This document shows positions 1 through 6,353 of a stretch of DNA of 12,429 nucleotides, piece after piece. Under the pieces are notes generated by a model. It did no database searches. It was not told the DNA's origin and saw only the letters and a list, made by a program, of their open reading frames with translations. Both the position numbers and the translations under genes were made by a program. Position 1 is the first letter of the stretch, and every line of letters starts with the position of its first letter. Source of the DNA: Fidelibacterota bacterium REDSEA-S14_B6 (GTDB lineage Bacteria; Fidelibacterota; Marinisomatia; Marinisomatales; S15-B10); contig LUOC01000086.1 in assembly GCA_001626655.1 (NCBI GenBank), forward strand, positions 1 to 12,429, read 5' to 3'.

Positions 1-318
1 GGCGTCCACCATGGTCTCATCTTCGTCCTCCGTCAGTCTCGCCTGCTCACCCTGTGTGGTCCTGCTGGCGGTGAGGAGGCCCATCTCCACATTGATCACA
101 TCCACGGTGTAGCTGAGATCCTGAAGAACATTGATGGACGCTTTGAGCACTTTTTCGCTGTCGGCTGAGATGGTTCGCGTCTCCATGGCCCGGACCACGG
201 TGGTGGGTGGTGCCGGCGGTCTCGGTGCAGCGCAGCCGAGAAAGGTGACGAGGTATATTCTGAGGGCGAGCCCGAAGCTTTTCAGCACTGGGCCCTTCGG
301 ATTACGAAAAAAATTCAC
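1..318 (-). CDS. small lipoprotein, C-terminus cut by window edge
   Basis: The frame is open from a GTG at 318-316 to the window edge, giving 106 codons; no ATG upstream explains it better. The N-terminus has a basic stretch, a hydrophobic segment (about residues 14-28) and then F-L-G-C with Cys29, a somewhat non-canonical lipobox because position -3 is Phe. A proline-rich linker (APRPPAPP) follows, then a region reading VLKASINVLQDLSYTVDVIN and a G-LLTASR segment. Many outer-membrane-associated lipoproteins of unknown function share this kind of text (a 'D-x-x-G/S-[FY]-x-[VI]-D ... G-[LI]-[LI]-T-A-S' pattern). It begins only 3 nt after the stop of the BamE-like lipoprotein gene, so the two are almost certainly co-transcribed and both exposed on a membrane. 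Ribosome binding is weak (GGA about 10 nt upstream), which suits coupling to the upstream gene. The lipobox supports the GTG start. Specific role unknown. Confidence 0.7.
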   Translation of the reverse strand, partial: MNFFRNPKGPVLKSFGLALRIYLVTFLGCAAPRPPAPPTTVVRAMETRTISADSEKVLKASINVLQDLSYTVDVINVEMGLLTASRTTQGEQARLTEDEDETMVDA

Positions 319-321
319 AAA

Positions 322-720
322 TTAGAATTCCAGACGCTGGTACTTGAAGTCCGCCACACGCTTGTCGTCATCAAACGTGATCAGCACGGTGAGGGACTTG
401 GATGTGGCGGAGGATCGGGAAGCGCTGCCGGAGGCGAGACCGGCGAGCCAAGTGATGGGATTCCACCATGTCACCACCACACCGCTCCTCGACTGAGACT
501 CTCGGTATATCTTGTCGTAGGTCCACACTTCACGTCCGCCAGAGTCGTTGGTGATAATATTCGGGGCGCCGAGCGCTTCCATGATCGCGGTTTGATTGGC
601 CCCCTTCGAAACCGTCTGCTGGACGGTACCTAGAGTGAGGCGGTTTGCCTCCGGTGCGTTCGCGGCACAACCGAGAAGTGAAATGAGCAGAGGCGCAGCT
701 AGAGTGTGTGATAATTTCAT
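322..720 (-). CDS. BamE/SmpA/OmlA-like small lipoprotein
   Basis: A 132-residue protein with a type II signal peptide: a hydrophobic core at residues 8-16 and a canonical L-L-G-C lipobox with Cys18. The mature part carries the pattern typical of the BamE/SmpA/OmlA fold: a helix reading KGANQTAIMEALGAP (about 40-53), a strand EVWTYD (64-69), and a terminal strand pair (about 110-132) reading LTVLITFDDDKRVADFKY. In that family the helix-Gly-x-Pro and the W-x-Y strand are the hallmark, and members are small outer-membrane lipoproteins, some of them part of the BAM complex. True BamE function cannot be claimed, because a Ser/Gly-rich insert and a TWWNPITW segment at about 84-91 are unusual. The start has a good Shine-Dalgarno (AAGGGG, about 5 nt before ATG). 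It is first in a pair with the lipoprotein gene that ends at the window edge. Confidence 0.75.
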   Translation of the reverse strand: MKLSHTLAAPLLISLLGCAANAPEANRLTLGTVQQTVSKGANQTAIMEALGAPNIITNDSGGREVWTYDKIYRESQSRSGVVVTWWNPITWLAGLASGSASRSSATSKSLTVLITFDDDKRVADFKYQRLEF

Positions 721-761
721 GATTGTCCCCTTTCGGCCAAAAGTTACTGATTAAACCTGTC

Positions 762-776
762 TTGAGACAAAATAGT
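762..776 (-). repeat. 15-bp near-repeat, copy 1
   Basis: Plus-strand text TTGAGACAAAATAGT. It matches the copy at 1410-1424 at 14 of 15 positions in the same orientation. It lies about 42 nt upstream of the BamE-like lipoprotein start, just below a perfect TATAAT. It could be a shared operator or part of a promoter for the minus-strand genes, or chance. Confidence 0.3.
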
Positions 777-784
777 TTCTCTCT

Positions 785-790
785 ATTATA
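785..790 (-). promoter_or_regulatory. possible -10 box (TATAAT) for the lipoprotein pair
   Basis: On the minus strand a perfect TATAAT overlaps the stop codon of the LysE-family gene. It would place a transcription start near 778 and a leader of roughly 58 nt before the lipoprotein ATG at 720. I could not find a convincing -35 hexamer at 16-18 nt, so the call rests on one hexamer only. Confidence 0.25.
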
Positions 791-1385
791 GGAGTTCCTC
801 CACCACAACCCAGACGGCAATCAGCGCCAAGGAAGCAGCCATGGTAAAGTTGAAAACCTTTAGCCGCCAGTCTGTCAGGAACTGACGAATGGTTACGCCA
901 ATGGATGCCCAGACAAGCAATGATGCGAGGACGATGGTGAACTGCAGAGACGCCATCAAAACAGATTCCAAGACACGACTGAAGGCATAGTCGCTGAAGG
1001 CAGTGGCGGCTGTAATGAGCGATATCCACGCCTTTACGTTCACAAGTTGGAATGAGGCCATCTCCAAGAATGACAGAGGCTGAGCCACATCTTTCTTCTT
1101 GACGGGCCCCGCGCCGGAGACACGCCACGCAAGGTACAGCATATAGCCGACCCCGAACAGAGTGATCACCGTTCGAATAAGAGGGTATTTAGAAAACAGT
1201 GTGCTGAGCCCCATGCAGAATGCGAACTGAAGTACGGCAAAGGCGACTGACGCGCCGACTGCGGCGGACAAAGTTTTTCGGAATCCAAATGTAGCGCCGG
1301 ACGATGCCATCATCAGATTGTTCGGCCCCGGCGTAATGGCCATGGTCGAGATAAAGAGGGCGAGGGGAATCAGGTAGTTGAACAT
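786..1385 (-). CDS. LysE/RhtB-family amino-acid exporter
   Basis: A 199-residue inner-membrane protein of the LysE/RhtB translocator family, whose members export amino acids such as homoserine, threonine, lysine or cysteine. Two family signatures are visible. The first is T-P-G-P-N-N in the first transmembrane segment (residues 18-23). The second is F-Q-L-V-N-V-K-A-W (112-120), the usual [FL]-N-x-K-x-[WY] site. About six hydrophobic segments follow the expected order, and the length matches the family. I chose ATG 1385 because family members normally place PGP about 18 residues from the start. A TTG at 1418 would add 11 residues (MSQTNFQIIPS) without membrane or family support. Neither start has a clear Shine-Dalgarno. 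It is divergent from the serine hydrolase gene and lies upstream of the lipoprotein pair on the same strand. The substrate cannot be told from sequence. Confidence 0.88.
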   Translation of the reverse strand: MFNYLIPLALFISTMAITPGPNNLMMASSGATFGFRKTLSAAVGASVAFAVLQFAFCMGLSTLFSKYPLIRTVITLFGVGYMLYLAWRVSGAGPVKKKDVAQPLSFLEMASFQLVNVKAWISLITAATAFSDYAFSRVLESVLMASLQFTIVLASLLVWASIGVTIRQFLTDWRLKVFNFTMAASLALIAVWVVVEELL

Positions 1386-1409
1386 GGAAGGAATTATTTG
1401 GAAATTCGT

Positions 1410-1424
1410 TTGAGACAAGATAGT
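1410..1424 (-). repeat. 15-bp near-repeat, copy 2
   Basis: Plus-strand text TTGAGACAAGATAGT, one mismatch from the copy at 762-776, same orientation. It sits 25 nt upstream of the preferred LysE-family ATG in the divergent intergenic region. Its position upstream of a second minus-strand gene hints at shared control. Confidence 0.3.
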
Positions 1425-1488
1425 GTTAAGGGAGTTGACACGGAAGAGGATATGAAAAGACTATTATTCAAAAGGCTCCGACAAGAGG

Positions 1489-2682
1489 ATGAATAGACAA
1501 CTGATTTCGGGCACTGTTGCACCGGGGTTTGAAGAGGTTGAGCGTCAGTTCAGGCGCAACTTCGCTGAGCGGGGGGAGATCGGGGCGGCGTGCGCGGTGT
1601 ATCATCGTGGTGAGAAGGTTGTCGATCTCTGGGGCGGCTTTCGGGATCATCGGTCAAAAGCGCCCTGGGAGGAAGATACGCTCGTCCTAGTCTTTTCAAC
1701 CACAAAAGGTCTCGCCGCCATGGCGATGGCAGTAGCCCACTCTCGGGGACTCCTCGATTACAACGAACAGGTCGCTGCCTACTGGCCGGAGTTTGCCGCC
1801 GCCGGGAAGGGCGAAGTGACGGTGGCACAACTCCTCTCCCATCAGGCGGGGCTTTGCGTCATTGATGAGCCGCTTACCGTAGATACGCTTAACGATCTCA
1901 ATGCTGTGGCGGAGCTTGTCGGGAAACAGGCGCCGGCGTGGGAACCGGGGAGTAGACACGGCTATCACGGCATGAGCCTAGGCTTCTACCAAGGAGAACT
2001 TATCCGTCGTGTAGATCCCGAAGGGAGAAGTTTGGGGAAGTTCTTTCAGGACGAAACTGCAAAGCCGCTCGGTCTGGAGTTCTACATCGGCCTCCCCGAT
2101 GACCTCCCTGGGGAGAGAGTGGCGACCATCAAAGACTGGCACCCCATGCAGATGGTGTTTCACCTGAAGAAATTGCCGTGGCCGTTCGTGAAGGCGTTCA
2201 TGAAAAAAGGGTCAGTTACTGAACGGACGTTCAGTAATCCGGCTACAAAGCGGCCGGCGGATTTCGCGAAGCGGGAATATCTCTCGGTTGAAATCCCCTC
2301 GGGGAATGGGGTAGGGCTGGTTAGTTCTATCGCGAAAGCTTATGGCGTATTTGCCACAAGAGGCGTCGAGCTGAACCTGAAAGAGGAGACACTCACAGCC
2401 CTGACAACACCGATGCCGGCGCCAACAGAAGGCGCTTTGGACGAAGTGTTCCGGGTGGACAAGAGCTATTCCATGGGCTTTTCCAAGCCGTGCTCCAGTT
2501 TTGAGTTCGGGTGCGGTGATTCGTCCTTCGGGGCGCCGGGAGCGGGCGGGTCCTTCGCCTTTGCCGATCCAGACAAGCAGATCGGTTTTGCCTATGCTAT
2601 GAACAGGATGGGGTTCTACCTTTGGGATGATCCGCGAGAGAAGGCTCTAAGAGGTACCCTCTACAGATGCTTGGGGGAATAG
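1489..2682 (+). CDS. serine hydrolase, class C beta-lactamase/EstB-like family
   Basis: A 397-residue member of the serine beta-lactamase-like superfamily (Pfam Beta-lactamase, PF00144), closest in layout to EstB-type carboxylesterases and D-aminopeptidase-like hydrolases. The nucleophile motif S-T-T-K is at residues 70-73 (Ser70, Lys73). LLSHQAGL at 115-122 and W-E-P-G at 151-154 are family landmarks. Tyr159 in G-Y-H-G is the likely general base corresponding to the Y-x-N position. The third motif is probably the G-A-G-G-S loop at 351-355, replacing K-T-G. There is no signal peptide, so the protein is predicted cytoplasmic and an esterase or peptidase role is likelier than antibiotic resistance. 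The start is uncertain: AGAGG directly abuts the ATG, which leaves no normal spacing. The N-terminus (VAPGFEEVERQFRRNF) nevertheless matches what family members show. It is monocistronic by layout, with 138 nt to the next gene. Confidence 0.87.
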   Translation: MNRQLISGTVAPGFEEVERQFRRNFAERGEIGAACAVYHRGEKVVDLWGGFRDHRSKAPWEEDTLVLVFSTTKGLAAMAMAVAHSRGLLDYNEQVAAYWPEFAAAGKGEVTVAQLLSHQAGLCVIDEPLTVDTLNDLNAVAELVGKQAPAWEPGSRHGYHGMSLGFYQGELIRRVDPEGRSLGKFFQDETAKPLGLEFYIGLPDDLPGERVATIKDWHPMQMVFHLKKLPWPFVKAFMKKGSVTERTFSNPATKRPADFAKREYLSVEIPSGNGVGLVSSIAKAYGVFATRGVELNLKEETLTALTTPMPAPTEGALDEVFRVDKSYSMGFSKPCSSFEFGCGDSSFGAPGAGGSFAFADPDKQIGFAYAMNRMGFYLWDDPREKALRGTLYRCLGE

Positions 2683-2704
2683 ATGAAGAATGTTGCCCGC
2701 TGGT

Positions 2705-2729
2705 TCCTTCTTCCGGCTTGGGAGAAGGA
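2705..2729 (+). repeat. hairpin 1 of an intergenic palindromic element
   Basis: Arms TCCTTCTTCC (2705-2714) and GGGAGAAGGA (2720-2729) pair over 10 bp with one G-U, around a 5-nt loop (GGCTT). It lies 23 nt after the serine hydrolase stop. It could act as a factor-independent terminator stem, but no T-run follows, so a REP-like repeat is at least as likely. Confidence 0.55.
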
Positions 2730-2743
2730 GAGGATGAGGGGTA

Positions 2744-2786
2744 GTTCCCCCCACCTCAAACCTCCCCCACTGAGGGAGGAGGGAAC
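2744..2786 (+). repeat. hairpin 2 of the intergenic palindromic element
   Basis: Outer arms GTTCCC (2744-2749) and GGGAAC (2781-2786) enclose inner arms CCTCCC (2761-2766) and GGGAGG (2774-2779) with a 7-nt loop. The strong purine/pyrimidine skew and the nested layout resemble dispersed palindromic intergenic repeats. It ends about 20 nt before the Shine-Dalgarno of the exonuclease gene, so it would lie in that gene's 5' leader if transcription reads through. Confidence 0.5.
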
Positions 2787-2820
2787 GAGCAACCGAGAGA
2801 GATAAAAGGAGGAGCGATTA

Positions 2821-3471
2821 ATGAGCTTTCTAATTCTTGATATTGAGACCGTCCCGCGGAAGGGACTTGATGAGGCGATGGAGGCGGAAGTTGCAAAGCG
2901 TACGGAACGACGTATTGAACAGAGCGGCGGCGATCCAGAAGAAGCTGAATCGCTGATTCGATCAACCTCGGCATTCTTTGGGGAGGTGGTCTGCGTCGCC
3001 ATGCGGCTTCTTAAGAATGACGGTTCGCACCGGGACAATGTTATCTGCGAAAAAAGCGAACGCACGACGCTGGAAAAATTCTTTGATGTAGTGAATCACG
3101 AGTCGGCCCAAAACGTCCGTTTCGTCCATTACAACGGGCTCGGCTTTGACATTCCGTTCCTCGTTGTCAGGGCGGCACACCATAGCATCAGGATCGCCAA
3201 CCGGAAGTTCACGGACCTTCGCCGGTTCAGCTACAACAGCCACATCGATTTGATGATGTTTCTCGCTAACTGGGACTTCAGAAAAACGGTCAGTTTCGAT
3301 ATCGCCTGCCGATCCTTCGGAATCCCTTCGCCTAAAGAAGGGGAAGTGAAGGGGGAAACGGTTGCGAAAGCTTTTGAGGAGGCAAACCTGGAGGGGATAG
3401 AAGAGTACGCCATGAAAGATGTGGAGGCGACACATAACCTTTTCGAAAAGGTGAGGGATTACATCCTGTGA
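2821..3471 (+). CDS. stand-alone PolB-type 3'-5' exonuclease
   Basis: A 216-residue DnaQ-fold exonuclease of the family related to the proofreading domain of family B DNA polymerases (Pfam DNA_pol_B_exo2, PF10108). All three DEDDy motifs are present. Exo I is D-I-E (Asp7, Glu9). Exo II is H-Y-N-G-L-G-F-D (Asn105 to Asp110). Exo III is Y-A-M-K-D (Tyr196, Asp200). A further H-I-D at 141-143 and the K-G-E near 178 are also typical of the family. The protein has no polymerase or other domain, and the length is normal. Members are predicted to remove nucleotides from 3' ends of single-stranded DNA (or RNA) with two metal ions; their cellular role is poorly known. An excellent Shine-Dalgarno (AAGGAGGA, 2806-2813, 7 nt before ATG) fixes the start. 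The next gene, a radical SAM protein, follows after 39 nt and is probably co-transcribed. Confidence 0.9.
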   Translation: MSFLILDIETVPRKGLDEAMEAEVAKRTERRIEQSGGDPEEAESLIRSTSAFFGEVVCVAMRLLKNDGSHRDNVICEKSERTTLEKFFDVVNHESAQNVRFVHYNGLGFDIPFLVVRAAHHSIRIANRKFTDLRRFSYNSHIDLMMFLANWDFRKTVSFDIACRSFGIPSPKEGEVKGETVAKAFEEANLEGIEEYAMKDVEATHNLFEKVRDYIL

Positions 3472-3510
3472 TCTAACAACATATTTCTTTGTGCGAGAAG
3501 ATCATGTAAG

Positions 3511-4551
3511 ATGAAAAGCAGAGGCGCCACAGCGAACCCTCCCAACCGCTTTGATCTGATCGAGATCGAGCCCGATCCGGATATCGATCCTACCGAGCTT
3601 CCCCAGCCGAAGACACAGATTTTCAAGGACACGTCCAAGAGCCTCATATCCTACAACACCAGTCCGGACATCCCCTTTGAGGCGAGCATCAATCCCTACC
3701 GCGGCTGTGAGCACGGCTGTGTTTACTGTTACGCCCGGCCGACGCACGAATACTTCGGCCTTTCGGCAGGGCTCGATTTCGAGACTAAGATATTTGTTAA
3801 AGAGAGTGCGCCGGAACTGTTAAGGAGGGAGCTGTCCTCTCCCAAGTGGAGGCCTCAAGTCATCGCCCTCAGTGGAAACACCGATTCTTATCAACCTCTG
3901 GAGAAGTCGCTGAAGCTGACACGACGATGCCTCCAAGTTCTTGCTGAATTCAGGAACCCCGCTTCACTGATCACCAAGAACCGCTTGATTACGCGGGATC
4001 TGGACTGCCTCACGGAATTGGCCGACCATGAGGCAGTGTCCGCCTACATCTCCATCACCTCACTCGACCCAAAGCTGTGTGCCGCCATGGAACCGAGAAC
4101 TTCCCGCCCTGAGGGGCGGCTGAAAGCGATTGAGACTTTGGCGAAGGCGGACATCCCAGTGGGCGTGCTTGTGGCGCCGGTGATTCCGGGACTGACGGAC
4201 GAGGAGATTCCAGCTATTTTGAAGAGAGCAGCCGACCACGGCGCACAGTTCGCCGGCTACATCGCCTTGAGACTCCCTTATGCCGTGAAGGAACTCTTCG
4301 GAGGGTGGCTAGGTGAGTATTTCCCCAATAAGAAGAATAAAGTGTTCGGCAGGGTGAGGGACATGCGGGGAGGCGATCTGAATGATCCCACATTCGGCGA
4401 ACGGATGCGGGGCGAGGGGAAATACGCGGAACAGATCGGGGACATGTTTAATATCACCCGCCGCGGGAACGGACTGAGATCGGGCGGCCCCATGCTGTCA
4501 ACAGACGCGTTTGTGAGAAGGCACGGTGAACAACTGTCGCTGATTGAGTGA
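3511..4551 (+). CDS. PA0069/Rv2578c-family radical SAM protein (SplB-like)
   Basis: A 346-residue radical SAM enzyme. The [4Fe-4S]/SAM-binding motif is C-E-H-G-C-V-Y-C (Cys66, Cys70, Cys73), the usual CX3CX2C, preceded by N-P-Y-R-G and followed by YARPTHEYFGL. The N-terminal R-G-A-x-x-N-P-x-N-R-F segment (residues 4-14) is a signature of the PA0069/Rv2578c family. That family is often filed under COG1533 with spore photoproduct lyase (SplB), but no substrate has been established. Cleavage of SAM to a 5'-deoxyadenosyl radical is expected; what the radical attacks is unknown. The start at 3511 keeps the N-terminal signature, although the ribosome site is weak. The protein is cytosolic and soluble, and of normal length. 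Its position just behind a 3'-5' exonuclease gene fits nucleic acid metabolism, but that is inference. Confidence 0.9.
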   Translation: MKSRGATANPPNRFDLIEIEPDPDIDPTELPQPKTQIFKDTSKSLISYNTSPDIPFEASINPYRGCEHGCVYCYARPTHEYFGLSAGLDFETKIFVKESAPELLRRELSSPKWRPQVIALSGNTDSYQPLEKSLKLTRRCLQVLAEFRNPASLITKNRLITRDLDCLTELADHEAVSAYISITSLDPKLCAAMEPRTSRPEGRLKAIETLAKADIPVGVLVAPVIPGLTDEEIPAILKRAADHGAQFAGYIALRLPYAVKELFGGWLGEYFPNKKNKVFGRVRDMRGGDLNDPTFGERMRGEGKYAEQIGDMFNITRRGNGLRSGGPMLSTDAFVRRHGEQLSLIE

Positions 4552-4578
4552 CGCTTCCGTCCGTCGGATAAAGGGTAT

Positions 4579-4609
4579 GGCGAAACGGGCAGGGACGGCT
4601 ATATTCGCC
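4579..4609. promoter_or_regulatory. inverted repeat upstream of the lipid kinase gene
   Basis: GGCGAA (4579-4584) and TTCGCC (4604-4609) form a perfect 6-nt inverted repeat with a 19-nt spacer. A TATATT (4600-4605) inside it could be a -10 box, 27 nt before the kinase ATG. No good -35 is visible. A second pair, CCGTCC (4557-4562) and GGACGG (4593-4598), overlaps it. The gap between the radical SAM stop and the kinase start is 81 nt, the natural place for a promoter of the four-gene run that follows. Confidence 0.25.
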
Positions 4610-4632
4610 GAAACTCAACCCTGAGCGAAAGT

Positions 4633-5526
4633 ATGTCATCCGAAAAATTCATTCTGCTTGTGAATCCCCAAGGGGGGACGAAACGCGGTCCGGAGATCCT
4701 GAATGAGGTTCGGCCCATCTTTGAGGAGAACGGTGCCGAGCTTAATGTGATAGAGACTGAGTTTGCGGGACACGCCACCGAACTGGCCCGAGAGAGAGAT
4801 CTTGACGGCGTCGCCGGACTGTGCCACATCGGCGGAGACGGGACGTTTCATGAAATCATCAACGGCCTGCTGGCACGCCCTGATGGGAAGCAAGTCCCCC
4901 TCGGCTATATCCCCGGCGGGACGGGAAACTCGTTCATGTATGATATGGACTGCCTCGATCCCGCTGAGGCAGCGGAACGAATCATCAATGGTCACACCAT
5001 GCCAATCGACGCGGCAGAGGTGCAGATGCCCGATGAGAAAGTTTACTGTATGAATATCGTCGGCTGGGGGATGGTGACAGACATCAACAAGAGCGCGGAA
5101 AAAGTGCGGTGGCTCGGCGAGCAGAGATACAATGTTACGACTCTCCTCCAGGTGATGAAGCTTAAGCAGCGGTCAGCAAAGCTCGTGATAGACGGTGAAG
5201 AAAGCCAGGATGATTTTCTATTCACCATCGCCTGCAACACGAAGCACACCGGCCGCGGCATGAAGATGGCGCCAAAGTCTGAACTGAACGACGGCCTCAT
5301 CGATTTGGTGCTCGTGAGAGACGCCGGCAGGCTTAAACTTTTGCAGATGTTTCCGAAGGTGTTTGACGGTTCACATATTGAGGATCCCATTGTGGAGTAC
5401 CATCAGGTGAGGTCATTCTCCGTGACCCCAACGGAAGATGAAATCCTTAACCTTGATGGGGAACTGAAAGGGAGTACCCCCTTTTCGGTAACAGTTCTCC
5501 CCTCCTCTTTCTCGGTATTTGCCTGA
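4633..5526 (+). CDS. diacylglycerol/sphingosine-kinase-family lipid kinase
   Basis: A 297-residue protein of the DAGK catalytic family (PF00781, YegS/DgkB/sphingosine-kinase type). It shows the opening strand and loop L-L-V-N-P-x-G-G (8-15) and the ATP-binding G-G-D-G-T followed by FHEIING (67-78). A second loop, I-P-G-G-T-G-N-S (93-100), and a C-terminal L-D-G-E (274-277) carry the acidic residue expected to act in catalysis. The length is normal and there is no membrane segment, as for soluble kinases that work at the membrane surface. Expected reaction: ATP-dependent phosphorylation of a lipid hydroxyl (diacylglycerol or a related lipid). The exact lipid cannot be predicted. The Shine-Dalgarno is weak (GAGCG). 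The stop overlaps the next start as TGATG (5524-5528), so translation of the secreted protein behind it is probably coupled. Confidence 0.9.
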   Translation: MSSEKFILLVNPQGGTKRGPEILNEVRPIFEENGAELNVIETEFAGHATELARERDLDGVAGLCHIGGDGTFHEIINGLLARPDGKQVPLGYIPGGTGNSFMYDMDCLDPAEAAERIINGHTMPIDAAEVQMPDEKVYCMNIVGWGMVTDINKSAEKVRWLGEQRYNVTTLLQVMKLKQRSAKLVIDGEESQDDFLFTIACNTKHTGRGMKMAPKSELNDGLIDLVLVRDAGRLKLLQMFPKVFDGSHIEDPIVEYHQVRSFSVTPTEDEILNLDGELKGSTPFSVTVLPSSFSVFA

Positions 5527-6353
5527 TGAAACTTTCCCGCACCGCCCTGTTCATTCTGCTGCTGGGGAACTCATTGTCAGCACAAAAGTGGGAAGCTGTG
5601 CTCGTTTCGGGGGACACGGCCCGGGGGCTCAACTTCACCGAACTGCAGGGAGAGGTGTTGCTGGCAACTCAGCTCGGGCGGCCTGCATCGGACATTCAAA
5701 CTTTCGACATCGAAAAGATTGATGTACTGCGGTATGTGAAAGAGAAAAAGGTTCGGGCTCCGTTCAGGACACGTCTCGTAGGAATGGCCGGCGGATCGGT
5801 CATCGGCTATGGCGCGGGATATATGATGGGCAACATTATTCTCTGGTGGCTCTCCTATGAGGAGCTCGGTTCGCTGAAGCTGTTCGGACCGAGGCCAGAA
5901 GATATGAACAGCGGCGAACAGCTGATAGCAGACGTCGCCCTCAATATGGTCACCGTGATGGGATTGCTGAAAGGGTACGACTGGAGAATGGAAATCGTAG
6001 ATGATTCGGCAATCTATCGGCTCCCCGCTCGGACTGGTGGCCGTAATGGCAGTGGTTGCCGGGGACATGATGGGCTCCGGCATTTTTTATACGCCGCAGG
6101 AGTTGGCTCCCATCGCGCAGGCGACTTGGCAGATCTACCTTTTCTGGGGGCTGTGCGGCATCATCACCCTCTGCGGCATTCTGACAGTAGGACAGCTCGG
6201 GGCGGGGATGCCCCGCTCCGGAGCCGATTACCACATCGTCCGGGAAGGATTCGGCGGGATGACCGGCTTCGTGAAGCTGTGGCAGAATGTGTGGGTCTCC
6301 GGTCCCGGCTCGGTTGCGGCGGTGGCTATTCTCTTTGGAAAGTTCTGCGCTGA
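5526..6353 (+). CDS. small secreted glycine-zipper protein with apparent frameshift or lost stop
   Basis: The first ~167 residues look like a real protein. A signal peptide (residues 1-19, ending L-S-A before Gln20) is followed by KWEAVLVSGDTARGLNFTEL. Then come a D-I-E-K-I-D-V-L-R-Y strand (61-70), a basic patch (73-83) and a glycine-zipper hydrophobic segment GMAGGSVIGYGAGYMMG (86-102). The genuine part ends with YDWRMEIVDDSAIYRLP (151-167). From residue ~168 on, the frame overlaps the permease gene out of frame. The text turns into Arg/Gly/His-rich nonsense until the stop at 6351-6353, a 353-nt overlap. The true C-terminus is therefore probably near 6000-6046. Stops sit in the other frames at 5998 (TAG), 6002 (TGA, as ATGA with the permease start) and 6044 (TAA). 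The ATG overlaps the kinase stop (TGATG), and there is no separate Shine-Dalgarno. I do not recognise the family; export to the periplasm and membrane association are inferred. Confidence 0.6.
   Translation: MKLSRTALFILLLGNSLSAQKWEAVLVSGDTARGLNFTELQGEVLLATQLGRPASDIQTFDIEKIDVLRYVKEKKVRAPFRTRLVGMAGGSVIGYGAGYMMGNIILWWLSYEELGSLKLFGPRPEDMNSGEQLIADVALNMVTVMGLLKGYDWRMEIVDDSAIYRLPARTGGRNGSGCRGHDGLRHFLYAAGVGSHRAGDLADLPFLGAVRHHHPLRHSDSRTARGGDAPLRSRLPHRPGRIRRDDRLREAVAECVGLRSRLGCGGGYSLWKVLR

Noticed and set aside
131..325. Plus-strand open frame of 64 codons at the left edge
   Set aside because: Lies antisense to the lipoprotein reading frame, which has a signal peptide and lipobox; no ribosome site.
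1435..1467. TTGACA (1435-1440) with TATTAT (1462-1467) as a promoter for the serine hydrolase
   Set aside because: The spacer is 21 nt, too long for a normal sigma-70 type promoter, and the hexamer at the right distance (GACTAT) matches only half of the consensus.
1489..2682. Beta-lactamase-like gene as an antibiotic resistance gene
   Set aside because: No signal peptide, and the third motif is G-A-G-G-S rather than K-T-G; esterase or peptidase function fits better.
2661..3065. Minus-strand open frame of 134 codons over the start of the exonuclease gene
   Set aside because: Ser/Arg-rich antisense shadow; the plus strand carries a complete exonuclease with all motifs and an excellent Shine-Dalgarno.
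5577..6083. Minus-strand open frame of 168 codons
   Set aside because: Antisense to the secreted-protein and permease genes, no recognisable domain, Pro/His/Ser-rich composition typical of a shadow frame.
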